Assembly (NCBI GenBank): GCA_937934655.1
Contig: CALGZB010000070.1
Coordinates: forward strand, 18,957-82,956
Source of the DNA: an uncultured Acidimicrobiales bacterium
GTDB taxonomy: Bacteria > Actinomycetota > Acidimicrobiia > Acidimicrobiales > SHLQ01
Length of the DNA stretch: 64,000 bases
Direction: 5' to 3'
The translations under genes were made by a program, and so were the position numbers. Of the stretch, positions 51,693 through 58,745 are shown in pieces; position 1 is the first letter of the stretch, and every line of letters begins with the position of its first letter. The notes beneath the pieces were generated by a model that saw only the letters and a program-made list of their open reading frames with translations, made no database searches and was not told the DNA's origin.

Positions 51693-52177
51693 GCTTCCCC
51701 CTCGACGGCTGGCTTGTCAGCAGCACCGATGGTGACGCCTTCGATTTCACTGACATCGAAGTCGGCGGCCTCTACTGGAGTATCGGTGCCGGTATCGACG
51801 GTCGCATCCGTTGCTTCGGTTGCCTCGCCGTCTTCTCCACCTGGCGGTGGTGATGATGGACGTGGTGGTGGTCCGTCGGCACGAGGCCCACGATCGCGAC
51901 CGCCACCGCGCTGGGTGGTGACCCGCAAGGTGTACGGAAGCAATGCCATTTCGCGGGCGTTCTTGATTGCCCGGGCAACTTCGGCCTGCTGTTGGGTGCT
52001 GTTGCCGGTTACCCGACGAGCACGGATCTTGGAGCGGTCGGAGACAAACCGACGCAGGATGTTGATGTCTTTGTAATCGACGTAGTCGATCTTTTCTTCG
52101 GTAAGGACGCTGATGCGCTTTTTGGCGCGTCGTGCGCCGTCCTTGTTCTTGCCACGCTTGGGCGCTGGCTTTGCCAT
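51689..52177 (-). CDS. rpsR: Ribosomal protein S18 with long acidic tail
   Basis: 162 residues, about twice the usual length. The S18 core (about 20-85) shows [19 protein letters not shown] and A-R-A-I-K-N-A-R. It is followed by about 75 low-complexity residues: first Arg/Gly/Pro-rich, then Glu/Asp/Thr-rich. The reading frame and overlap with rplI are intact, so the tail is genuine rather than a frame error. The partner S6 has a similar acidic tail. Confidence 0.94.
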   Translation of the reverse strand: MAKPAPKRGKNKDGARRAKKRISVLTEEKIDYVDYKDINILRRFVSDRSKIRARRVTGNSTQQQAEVARAIKNAREMALLPYTLRVTTQRGGGRDRGPRADGPPPRPSSPPPGGEDGEATEATDATVDTGTDTPVEAADFDVSEIEGVTIGAADKPAVEGEA

Positions 52178-52198
52178 GATGAGTGTCGTTTCCTGGAT

Positions 52199-52657
52199 CT
52201 AGAAGGGTTCTTCGTCAGTGTCGTAGCTGGGGGCGCTTGGCTCGTTGGATACGGGCCGTGGTGCTGCTCCGCCTCCGCCGCCTTGGCCGCCACCCGGGGC
52301 GCCACTGAACTCGTTACGGGTAAGTTGCGCACTGGCCCATTTGAGGCTGGGCGCAACATCGTCGGCAATGATCTCGATCTTCGACCGCTTGTCACCGTCT
52401 TGGGTCTGCCACGAGCGCTGCTCGAGGCGGCCATAGACCACAACGCGCGAACCCTTAGTAAGGCTCTCGCTCACGTTCTCGGCGAGTTGTCGCCAGCAGG
52501 TGACGTCGAAGAACGAAACTTCGTCTTCTTTTCCGTCATACCCTTTTTTGTTCCAAGCGACGCCAAAGTTGGCGACCGCCGCACCACTAGGGGTGAAGCG
52601 AAGCTCGGGATCGCGGGTGATGTTGCCTACAACGGTGATGGTGTTATCAAATGCCAT
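52199..52657 (-). CDS. ssb: Single-stranded DNA-binding protein
   Basis: 152 residues: OB-fold (N-T-I-T-V-V-G-N-I-T-R-D-P-E-L, F-F-D-V-T-C-W), then a Gly-rich linker and the protein-interaction tip D-E-E-P-F at the end. The position between rpsF and rpsR is the standard bacterial order. Confidence 0.97.
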   Translation of the reverse strand: MAFDNTITVVGNITRDPELRFTPSGAAVANFGVAWNKKGYDGKEDEVSFFDVTCWRQLAENVSESLTKGSRVVVYGRLEQRSWQTQDGDKRSKIEIIADDVAPSLKWASAQLTRNEFSGAPGGGQGGGGGAAPRPVSNEPSAPSYDTDEEPF

Positions 52658-52674
52658 GTCAGGTACCTCGTGGG

Positions 52675-53124
52675 TTATTCGGCTGCAGCTGTTTCAGCTG
52701 TTTCATCCGAGGGTGCTTCTTCGGTTGGCTCAGCCTCAGGGGCCGCCTCAACCTCAGGAGCTGCCTCAGCAGGCTCAGTTGTTTCAGCTGGAGCAGCGCC
52801 ACCCTCAAGAAGACCACGTTTTTGGCCTTCGTGCTCGGGTAGACGCATGAGCTTGTGGCGGACTACTTCGTCCGCAAGGCGAAGCGCTCGCTCGACATCG
52901 TCGAGGTTCGTTGCTTCGGTAACGATCTCGTGGAGGACATAGGTGCCTTCCCACTTGTGATCGATGGGATATGCAAAGCGCTTGCGACCCCAGTTATCGA
53001 GAGTGGCGACCTTGCCGTCACCGGCAACCACCAACTCGTCGACCTTCTTGAGGATCGTATCGATAGCGGGTTGTTCAACCTCGCTCTCGAAAATGGTCAA
53101 CAATTCGTAAGCCCTAGTGGGCAT
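52675..53124 (-). CDS. rpsF: Ribosomal protein S6 with acidic tail
   Basis: 149 residues. The S6 core runs from R-A-Y-E-L-L-T-I-F to about residue 100 (V-R-H-K-L-M-R-L-P), then about 48 residues rich in Ala, Glu, Pro and Thr. The start is M-P-T-R-A-Y at 53124, with AAGGGAG seven bases upstream; the open frame to 53220 is not used. First gene of the operon. S6 and S18 contact each other on the 30S platform, and both carry acidic tails here. Confidence 0.95.
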   Translation of the reverse strand: MPTRAYELLTIFESEVEQPAIDTILKKVDELVVAGDGKVATLDNWGRKRFAYPIDHKWEGTYVLHEIVTEATNLDDVERALRLADEVVRHKLMRLPEHEGQKRGLLEGGAAPAETTEPAEAAPEVEAAPEAEPTEEAPSDETAETAAAE

Positions 53125-53301
53125 AATTAAGCTCCCTTTGGTTCCGGAGTACGGAGCCCCACACGATGTGGAGCAGGGTCTTCCGCCCGCCACGACTGGC
53201 AAACGGATATGACCGGTCAATCCTACAGACCAGAGAGGGATTTCCCGAAGCGGGCTTCAAACGCATACAAGGAGTCTGCCCAAGGGGTATGACAATCATC
53301 G

Positions 53302-53379
53302 TTGTTCCGCCTCCGGCTGCACGCCTTCGGCATCAGACTCAACGCTACTTGGCGCCCTTGCTAGCGCGGCGGAACGCCC
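53302..53379 (-). repeat. 78-bp repeat, copy 1
   Basis: Identical to 53394-53471. The unit has inverted ends (GTTCCGCC near one end, GGCGGAAC near the other) and an internal GCCTCCGGC block. Its first 30 bp match the short repeat at 7902-7931 at 27 positions. The strand is given relative to the gene it follows. Confidence 0.85.
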
Positions 53380-53393
53380 CCACACAACCACTC

Positions 53394-53471
53394 TTGTTCC
53401 GCCTCCGGCTGCACGCCTTCGGCATCAGACTCAACGCTACTTGGCGCCCTTGCTAGCGCGGCGGAACGCCC
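53394..53471 (-). repeat. 78-bp repeat, copy 2
   Basis: Perfect copy of 53302-53379, separated from it by 14 bp and ending directly at the stop codon of the homocysteine methyltransferase gene. Confidence 0.85.
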
Positions 53472-54380
53472 TTACTTGCCGAGCTTTGTTAGCGCCTCGA
53501 TGTGTTCGGGGAACATCTGGCAGCAGCCGCCGATGATCGTTGCTCCTGCGTCAACCCATGCGGCGCACACATCTTTATAGGTGCCGGGCGTGAGCTCCTC
53601 GCGCCGACCCAGCACTACTTCGTTCGCTGCGTACCCCTCTTGCTTTGCAACAAAGGCATTGGCGTACCCACCGAAGCGAATTCCCTTCGGGTTCGACCCC
53701 AGTGCGTCGCGCACATGTCCGAGCGCTACCCCAATGGCTTCCGGTGGCGAACAGTTGAAGATGATGGCCTGCACATCGTCGACCACAGCTTCGACAGCGG
53801 CAGCAACGGTCTCGCCCGAACGAAGGTCGACCTGAGTACCGGGCGCATCGTCGGGAACGGTGAACGACATCCAAAGATCCAACGAACCTCCACCCCGCTT
53901 CACCGCCGCAACAATGGCTTCAGCTTCAGCAATTGAACTGACGGTTTCCGCGATCCAGAAATCGACAAACGGGGCCTGGGCCTTCACGAGAACATCCCAT
54001 GCGGCGGGTGCGTCGGCTGGACGGAACTTCTCTGGTTCATACGAGCCATAGAGAGGGGGCAATGTGCCGGCGACCAGAACCGGATGATCGGCCTCATCGG
54101 CGGCGGCCCGTGCCAAACGGCCGGCAAGTTCGGCCAGTTCGGTACCCCGCTCAGCGAATCGCTCATCGCCAAGGTGGAACGGCACCACGGCGTAGGCGTT
54201 AACAATGATGATCTCTGCGCCCGACTCGATGAAGTCGCGGTGTGCCTGTTGCACGGCGGGGGGATCTTCGAGGAGCGCCAACGCCGACCACTCGGGTTGG
54301 CGAAATGGGGCGCCCGACCTCTCGAGGAGTTTGCCCATACCGCCATCGATCACGGTCACTTGTTTGGGGAGGTCAGACAT
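53472..54380 (-). CDS. Homocysteine S-methyltransferase family protein
   Basis: 302-residue TIM-barrel enzyme of the Pfam S-methyl_trans family (MmuM/BHMT-like). It has V-I-D-G-G-M-G-K-L-L at the N-terminus and the zinc ligands Cys in F-N-C-S-P-P-E and the C-C pair in G-G-C-C-Q. It would methylate homocysteine from S-methylmethionine, betaine or another donor. The start at 54380 (M-S-D-L-P-K) is chosen because the upstream alternative at 54413 lies in the 11-bp tandem repeat. Confidence 0.87.
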   Translation of the reverse strand: MSDLPKQVTVIDGGMGKLLERSGAPFRQPEWSALALLEDPPAVQQAHRDFIESGAEIIIVNAYAVVPFHLGDERFAERGTELAELAGRLARAAADEADHPVLVAGTLPPLYGSYEPEKFRPADAPAAWDVLVKAQAPFVDFWIAETVSSIAEAEAIVAAVKRGGGSLDLWMSFTVPDDAPGTQVDLRSGETVAAAVEAVVDDVQAIIFNCSPPEAIGVALGHVRDALGSNPKGIRFGGYANAFVAKQEGYAANEVVLGRREELTPGTYKDVCAAWVDAGATIIGGCCQMFPEHIEALTKLGK

Positions 54381-54411
54381 CCAAGAAGTATCGCAGAGTT
54401 CGGCAGTACTC

Positions 54412-54477
54412 ACTCTCTGCCGACTCTCTGCCCACCCTCTGCGGACTTTCTGCGGACTTTCTGAAAGTTTCTGCTTG
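54412..54477. repeat. Six 11-bp tandem repeats upstream of a MerR gene
   Basis: Consensus ACTYTCTGCSG repeats six times with exact 11-bp spacing: units at 54412, 54423, 54434, 54445, 54456 and 54467, degrading toward the MerR gene. The array lies between the divergent homocysteine methyltransferase and the MerR gene. Confidence 0.75.
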
Positions 54478-54487
54478 ACTCTCCCTT

Positions 54488-55420
54488 ATGGGGAGACTCG
54501 ACGATCAAGACATGTTGATGTTGATGCCGATTGGGCGGTTCGCCCGAGCTTCGAGATTGTCGATCAAGTCGTTGCGAAACTACGACGAGTCTGGGCTGCT
54601 GCCTGCGGCTTTCGTGGATTCGCAATCCGGCTACCGGTACTACCGGATCGAACAACTGGCACGTGCTGATGCCATCCGCTCCCTGCGGATGGTCGGAATG
54701 CCGTTGCCAGCAATCGCCGAAGCTCTCGATGGTGACGAACCTGAATCGTTGTTGATGTCGCACCTCGCCGCGCTGGAAGAAGAGCGCGACGAGATCCAAC
54801 GGAAGGCGCAGGAACTCAAGCGCCGTATACAAACGAAGGAATACGTCATGTCAACCGAAGTAACCCTCAAAATCAACGACACCATTTCCGCCCTGGCCTA
54901 TCGAACCGAGACAACGTTCTCGGGGATCTTCAACGACATCCCGGCCGGCTTCGGCCAGGTAATGGGAACGATCGCTGAGGAGAACATCGACCCGGTCGGC
55001 GCACCGTTCACGCTCTACTACCAGGCCCCTGACGGCGACACGGTGGGAGAGATTGCGATGTGTGTACCCATCGCCGAAGGATCCGCCGAGGGAGTTGTTG
55101 GCGGGGAGGGATCGGCCGGTGGCCTCCAAGCGGTGACCGTTCCGGCGGGTGGGGCCGCGTCGATTATCCATCGTGGCAGCTACGACAACATGGGCGAGTC
55201 CTACGCCACCGTGGCCGCTTGGGCACAACAGCGAGGCCACGAAATCACCGGCCCAACCCGCGAGATCTACCTCAACAGCCCTGTCGATACCGCCGAGGCC
55301 GATCTTCTTACCGAGTTGCTGTTTCCAATCGGCGGCGACGCATCTAGCCACACATCTGACGACACATCTGACGACACACCTAACGACACACCTAACGACA
55401 ATGACGAAGGGTCCAACTAA
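54488..55420 (+). CDS. MerR-family regulator with GyrI-like effector domain
   Basis: 310 residues. The N-terminal MerR helix-turn-helix has I-G-R-F-A-R-A-S-R-L-S-I-K-S-L-R-N-Y and G-Y-R-Y-Y, then a coiled coil to about residue 118. The C-terminal part is a GyrI/BmrR-type ligand-binding domain (G-S-Y-D-N-M-G-E-S-Y). This pairing is known from multidrug-responsive BmrR. The last 25 residues are a D/T/N/P-rich repeat encoded by four 12-bp tandem units. Its stop overlaps the next gene's start (TAATG). Confidence 0.87.
   Translation: MGRLDDQDMLMLMPIGRFARASRLSIKSLRNYDESGLLPAAFVDSQSGYRYYRIEQLARADAIRSLRMVGMPLPAIAEALDGDEPESLLMSHLAALEEERDEIQRKAQELKRRIQTKEYVMSTEVTLKINDTISALAYRTETTFSGIFNDIPAGFGQVMGTIAEENIDPVGAPFTLYYQAPDGDTVGEIAMCVPIAEGSAEGVVGGEGSAGGLQAVTVPAGGAASIIHRGSYDNMGESYATVAAWAQQRGHEITGPTREIYLNSPVDTAEADLLTELLFPIGGDASSHTSDDTSDDTPNDTPNDNDEGSN
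55351..55398 (+). repeat. 12-bp tandem repeat in the MerR gene
   Basis: Four 12-bp units (two CACATCTGACGA, two CACACCTAACGA) encode an Asp/Thr/Ser/Asn/Pro-rich tail. Copy number could vary between strains without breaking the frame. Confidence 0.8.
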
Positions 55421-55821
55421 TGCCTGCCTCATTCCAAGACCGCTACGACACGGCCAAAGAGTCGTACATCAAAACCAACGACAAGCAGTTCGCCGACCTC
55501 CCAGCCGGCACGACCGTGCTCATTCCGAGCCCGCAAGATATCGAATCGGTGGTCAATGCCCTACCCGAGGGCAACACATTGAACCTCACCGAGTTGCGTG
55601 GGGCGTTGGCCGAAATGCATGACGCCGACGGCACGTGCCCGGTGATGTGTGGCATGAATCTGCGGGTCGCGGCCGAGGTAACCCTCGAGGCCATCGATGC
55701 AGGTGTGCCCCAAGGTGAGGTCGTGCCGATATGGAACGTCATCGAACCAACGAGCAACCTGGCAAAGAAACTCCCGGGCGGCGTCGAGCGAATTCGACGC
55801 CTTCGGGGCGAACGCACATAG
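55420..55821 (+). CDS. MGMT/ATL-like domain protein of unknown function
   Basis: 133 residues. It resembles a small bacterial family with L-I-P-S-P-Q-D-I, L-T-E-L-R-G-A-L-A-E, T-C-P-V-M-C-G-M-N-L-R and P-I-W-N-V-I in this order, which recalls the DNA-binding domain of alkylguanine transferases (ATL-like) without the P-C-H-R-V motif. Function unproven. It is translationally coupled to the MerR-type regulator and so probably under its control. Confidence 0.55.
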   Translation: MPASFQDRYDTAKESYIKTNDKQFADLPAGTTVLIPSPQDIESVVNALPEGNTLNLTELRGALAEMHDADGTCPVMCGMNLRVAAEVTLEAIDAGVPQGEVVPIWNVIEPTSNLAKKLPGGVERIRRLRGERT

Positions 55822-55862
55822 AGCCTGCGTGGCGAGGAAGACCGTTCCCGGTGACCGGAGTC

Positions 55863-55875
55863 ACTAACCTTTAGT
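55863..55875. promoter_or_regulatory. Palindrome upstream of azoR (site 1)
   Basis: ACTAA-CCT-TTAGT, a perfect 5-bp inverted repeat. With the second site 26 bp further on it forms a likely operator pair for the HxlR protein encoded downstream. Confidence 0.5.
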
Positions 55876-55900
55876 AAGTGTTTCTTGGAGAACCGAGGTA

Positions 55901-55917
55901 ACTTACTTTTCGTAAGT
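55901..55917. promoter_or_regulatory. Palindrome upstream of azoR (site 2)
   Basis: ACTTAC-TTTTC-GTAAGT, a perfect 6-bp inverted repeat 31 bp before the azoR start. The half-site AGTAAGT also occurs at 55873-55879, next to site 1. Confidence 0.55.
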
Positions 55918-55948
55918 AACTACCTCAATCTTCTTCAAAGGAACCACC

Positions 55949-56545
55949 ATGACTGCATCTCCTCGCATTCTTCGCCTCGATTCGTCGGCCAGCGGCGCCT
56001 CGTCGGTAACGAGCAACCTCAACGCTCTGCTCGTAGAAACGCTTCTCGCTAGCAATCCCGGGGCGACGGTCGTGCACCGTGATCTCACCGAACTGCCGGT
56101 CCTCAACGCCGATCGGTTTGCGGCGAACAGCACGCCAACGGGAGAACGCTCGGTCGAGCAACGCGAACTCGCCAAGCTCAGCGATGCCCTCATCGACGAG
56201 TTGGTCGCTGCCGACATCGTGGTGATCGCTGCTCCTATCTACAACTTTGGGATTCCTGGAGCCGTAAAGGCGTGGGCAGACCTTGTTGCTCGGGCGAGCG
56301 TGACCTTCACCTATACCGAGACAGGCCCCCAAGGACTACTCACCGGAAAGAAGGCCTACGTTGTGTCCTCTTCCGGCGGCGTCGAACTCGGCAGCGAGAT
56401 GGACTTCGCGACCCCACACCTCACCCTGTTCCTCAACTTCCTTGGCATCGCCGACATCTCACTCGTCGACGCCGGTGGGTTGATAGCTAACCCGAACAAA
56501 GTCGCCGAGGCAGAGAACCAGATCCGAAGCCTCGCGTCGCAATAG
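55949..56545 (+). CDS. azoR: FMN-dependent NAD(P)H azoreductase/quinone reductase
   Basis: 198-residue flavodoxin-fold enzyme that reduces quinones and azo compounds by two electrons. S-S-A-S-G-A-S-S at the FMN phosphate site, then A-P-I-Y-N-F-G-I-P and S-S-G-G-V near the flavin. AAAGGAA lies six bases before the ATG. Upstream palindromes and the HxlR gene behind it suggest control like YodB-AzoR in Bacillus. Confidence 0.9.
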   Translation: MTASPRILRLDSSASGASSVTSNLNALLVETLLASNPGATVVHRDLTELPVLNADRFAANSTPTGERSVEQRELAKLSDALIDELVAADIVVIAAPIYNFGIPGAVKAWADLVARASVTFTYTETGPQGLLTGKKAYVVSSSGGVELGSEMDFATPHLTLFLNFLGIADISLVDAGGLIANPNKVAEAENQIRSLASQ

Positions 56546-56579
56546 AGCCTCGTCTCGCACCAGGTCGGGGCCAGCCATC

Positions 56580-56984
56580 GTGGAATTCGAGCTACCAAAA
56601 CCGGTAGCCTCGGATTTCATGGCGACTGGTGACCATCAAGACTGCGACTATTGTCCGTTCTTCCAGCACGCCCTCGAACTGATTGGCCGACGATGGACCG
56701 GGTCGATCCTGAAAGTCATCAGCGATCGATCACTTCGGTTCGGAGAGATTCGGTCGGAGATCCCCGGGCTCTCCGACCGGCTGCTCGATGCCCGTCTCAC
56801 CGAACTTGAGGACGAAGGCATCGTGGTGCGCGACAAAGCGACCGGAGAGGTCCGATATTCGCTTACCGAAAAGGGCGTCGGACTCGGACCGGTGTTTGGT
56901 GCACTCACCGGGTGGGCCAAGGGATTCGCAGAGGAACCCAACGAGCCCGCAGTGCCAGGTCGCCGACGCACGAGCACGACGTAA
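56580..56984 (+). CDS. HxlR-family transcriptional regulator
   Basis: 134 residues, GTG start. Winged helix with C-P-F-F-Q-H-A-L-E-L-I-G-R-R-W-T-G-S and L-R-F-G-E-I-R-S-E-I-P-G-L-S. Two Cys lie in the N-terminal D-C-D-Y-C-P, where family members such as YodB and HypR have their redox-active Cys. It follows azoR by 34 bp, and likely controls it through the palindromes at 55863-55917. An internal ATG (56619) is an alternative start. Confidence 0.87.
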   Translation: MEFELPKPVASDFMATGDHQDCDYCPFFQHALELIGRRWTGSILKVISDRSLRFGEIRSEIPGLSDRLLDARLTELEDEGIVVRDKATGEVRYSLTEKGVGLGPVFGALTGWAKGFAEEPNEPAVPGRRRTSTT

Positions 56985-57000
56985 CGAGCCGCGGGTCGCG

Positions 57001-57582
57001 TCAGGTAATCGACCCGAGATCGACGAGTTGGTCGAACGCTTCGCCGATGCGCGTTGCCAAGGGTTTCTTGGCGCTATCCGATTGCCAGTTGTCGAGCGCA
57101 ACGTCGAGGGCGACGAGGGCCGCTCCGGCGATGACTGGGGCAGCTGCTCTGTTTGGCTTTGACAGAAAGTGCCGGAGTGCGGCGGTGAGCTCGTCTCGAT
57201 CCTGAAAGTCGGCCTCTACCGCCGCCCCGTGAAGTGCTTCGGTGCCATAGATGTATTGAATCCGCTGCAGTTGAAATGCAAGGTCGGCGTCGTAGCGGGT
57301 CCCAAGATCCTCGACGAAGACCGAGCGAAGCGCCTGAAGCGGTGGCAACTTCTTGAGGGCCTTACCCAAGGCTTCATCGATGGCGTTGTCGTGTTCATCC
57401 CAGAGGACGATGGCCTCTTTCGTGGAGAAGTGCCGATAAAGCGTCGAAGGTGCCATGCCCACCTCTTCGGCAATCTCGCCGACCGTGACGTTGTCGAAAC
57501 CCCGGTCGAGGAACATGGCCAGGGCAGTGCGTTGGGTGGTGCGCATCGCGTTGATGCGATTGCGTTGGCGAAGTGATGGCAC
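57001..57582 (-). CDS. TetR-family transcriptional regulator
   Basis: 193 residues. HTH: A-L-A-M-F-L-D-R-G-F-D-N-V-T-V-G-E-I-A and A-P-S-T-L-Y-R-H-F. A variable C-terminal ligand domain follows. The start is set at GTG 57582 because TATCAT ends exactly 6 nt before it; the open frame to 57606 (TTG) would cover that box. Divergent from the sterol-desaturase-like gene, which it probably represses. Confidence 0.88.
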   Translation of the reverse strand: MPSLRQRNRINAMRTTQRTALAMFLDRGFDNVTVGEIAEEVGMAPSTLYRHFSTKEAIVLWDEHDNAIDEALGKALKKLPPLQALRSVFVEDLGTRYDADLAFQLQRIQYIYGTEALHGAAVEADFQDRDELTAALRHFLSKPNRAAAPVIAGAALVALDVALDNWQSDSAKKPLATRIGEAFDQLVDLGSIT

Positions 57583-57588
57583 CCCAAC

Positions 57589-57594
57589 ATGATA
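57589..57594 (-). promoter_or_regulatory. Leaderless -10 box of the TetR gene (TATCAT)
   Basis: On the minus strand TATCAT ends 6 nt before the GTG at 57582. Confidence 0.5.
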
Positions 57595-57615
57595 GCGCGA
57601 CTCCAAATGAGAGTG

Positions 57616-57644
57616 TTGCTTAATTTGGGAGTGACTCCTACAAT
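57616..57644 (+). promoter_or_regulatory. Promoter and TetR operator of the sterol-desaturase-like gene
   Basis: TTGCTT (57616-57621) and TACAAT (57639-57644) with a 17-bp spacer. The spacer carries the palindrome GGAGT-G-ACTCC (57628-57638). TACAAT ends 7 nt before the ATG, so the transcript is leaderless. A repressor on the palindrome would block this promoter. Confidence 0.7.
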
Positions 57645-57651
57645 TGACTCC

Positions 57652-58584
57652 ATGGCCGATTCATCTCCAAGCGATACATCTCTAAGCAGCACATCTCTTG
57701 GCGATACAGCCGATTCACTCATTGCCGTACTCGAGCGAATCACGGGCGGTCTCGAAAACGTCATCATCCCGCTCCTGCTCATCGAGTTGGTCTGGTTGTG
57801 GCGAACCGGCCGACTCAAGAAGGACCGCATCAAAGAGATGTTCGGAAACGCCAGCTCGTTGCTGGTGATCATCCCGGCTGGATTCGTCGGGTTGGTCGTC
57901 TGGTTCACGATCTTTGAAGCAATCCAACGGGCAACGCCGCTCTCCATCCCGATCAATTGGCTCACCGCGCTGGTCTGCATCGTGCTTGTCGATCTCATCT
58001 ACTACGCCGAGCATCGCTTCGAGCACGAACATCGCCTGCCGTGGGACCTCTACCACTCGGTTCATCACAGTTCGCCCGAGTTTGATCAAACCACCAGCCT
58101 TCGACTCTCCGGCTTCGATGCCCTCCTCACGATGGGTTTTCTCACACCTGCCGTGGTGATTGGTTTCGACCCCACGCTCGTGCTCGTGGCCTACGGCCTC
58201 GTGGTGGGCTACCAAACCTGGATCCACACCGAGATCATCAAAAAGGCGCCGCTGTGGTTCGAGTTCATCTTCAACACACCGTCGCATCATCGTGCCCACC
58301 ACGGGGCCGACAGCATCTATCTCGACAAAAACTACGGTGGCATCTTCATCATCTGGGACCGTCTCTTCGGCACGTTCCAGATCGAAACAAGCCGCCCCAT
58401 CTACGGCCTTACGCAACAGATCGAATCGTCCAACCCACGCGACATTCAGTTCTCCGAACTGCGCAAACTCATCGCCGACTTACGGTCTGACCCTGACACC
58501 ACCACCCGCCTGCAACGACTATGGAACCGCCCAGGGTGGCAAGCCCCAACGGAGTCGCCCGTTTCATCACCGCTAGCCAGCTAG
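57652..58584 (+). CDS. Sterol desaturase/fatty-acid hydroxylase-family membrane protein
   Basis: 310-residue membrane di-iron enzyme. His motifs: H-R-F-E-H near the second helix pair, H-S-V-H-H, and H-H-R-A-H-H; a further His (W-I-H-T-E) lies between. About four to five membrane segments. Such enzymes hydroxylate or desaturate lipids; the substrate is unknown. A TetR-family gene sits divergently, and the operator overlaps the promoter. The start at 57652 is set by the leaderless promoter. Confidence 0.87.
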   Translation: MADSSPSDTSLSSTSLGDTADSLIAVLERITGGLENVIIPLLLIELVWLWRTGRLKKDRIKEMFGNASSLLVIIPAGFVGLVVWFTIFEAIQRATPLSIPINWLTALVCIVLVDLIYYAEHRFEHEHRLPWDLYHSVHHSSPEFDQTTSLRLSGFDALLTMGFLTPAVVIGFDPTLVLVAYGLVVGYQTWIHTEIIKKAPLWFEFIFNTPSHHRAHHGADSIYLDKNYGGIFIIWDRLFGTFQIETSRPIYGLTQQIESSNPRDIQFSELRKLIADLRSDPDTTTRLQRLWNRPGWQAPTESPVSSPLAS

Positions 58585-58616
58585 AAAGACCACCCAAACG
58601 AGAAAATCCACGAAAG

Positions 58617-58644
58617 CTCCACCCCTGATAGGGCGGGGTTTTCG
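58617..58644 (+). terminator. Candidate terminator after the sterol-desaturase-like gene
   Basis: ACCCC and GGGGT pair around TGATAGGGC and are followed by TTTTC. It is a short stem, but in the right place between this gene and the panB promoter. Confidence 0.45.
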
Positions 58645-58668
58645 CAGTTTTACGGACCCACCGGACTA

Positions 58669-58696
58669 TTGACGGGGTTTTCGGGGTCGATATACT
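58669..58696 (+). promoter_or_regulatory. panB promoter
   Basis: TTGACG (58669-58674) and TATACT (58691-58696) with a 16-bp spacer, close to the housekeeping consensus, about 50 bp before the panB start. Confidence 0.65.
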
Positions 58697-58745
58697 GACA
58701 AGTACCGCCGGGAGCCACAGGCCTTGGACGGGAAAGGAGCCAGAA

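Larger units (their letters stand above)
53125..53471. other. Intergenic region with rpsF promoter area and tandem 78-bp repeats
   Basis: About 350 bp. The half next to rpsF (53125-53300) should hold its promoter, which I could not fix to one site. The other half is filled by two identical 78-bp repeats. Confidence 0.6.

Noticed and set aside
53302..53471. CRISPR array
   Set aside because: Only two units, 78 bp long with a 14-bp spacer and inverted ends; no cas genes.
54412..54477. CRISPR or coding repeat
   Set aside because: 11-bp contiguous units without spacers, in a non-coding gap.
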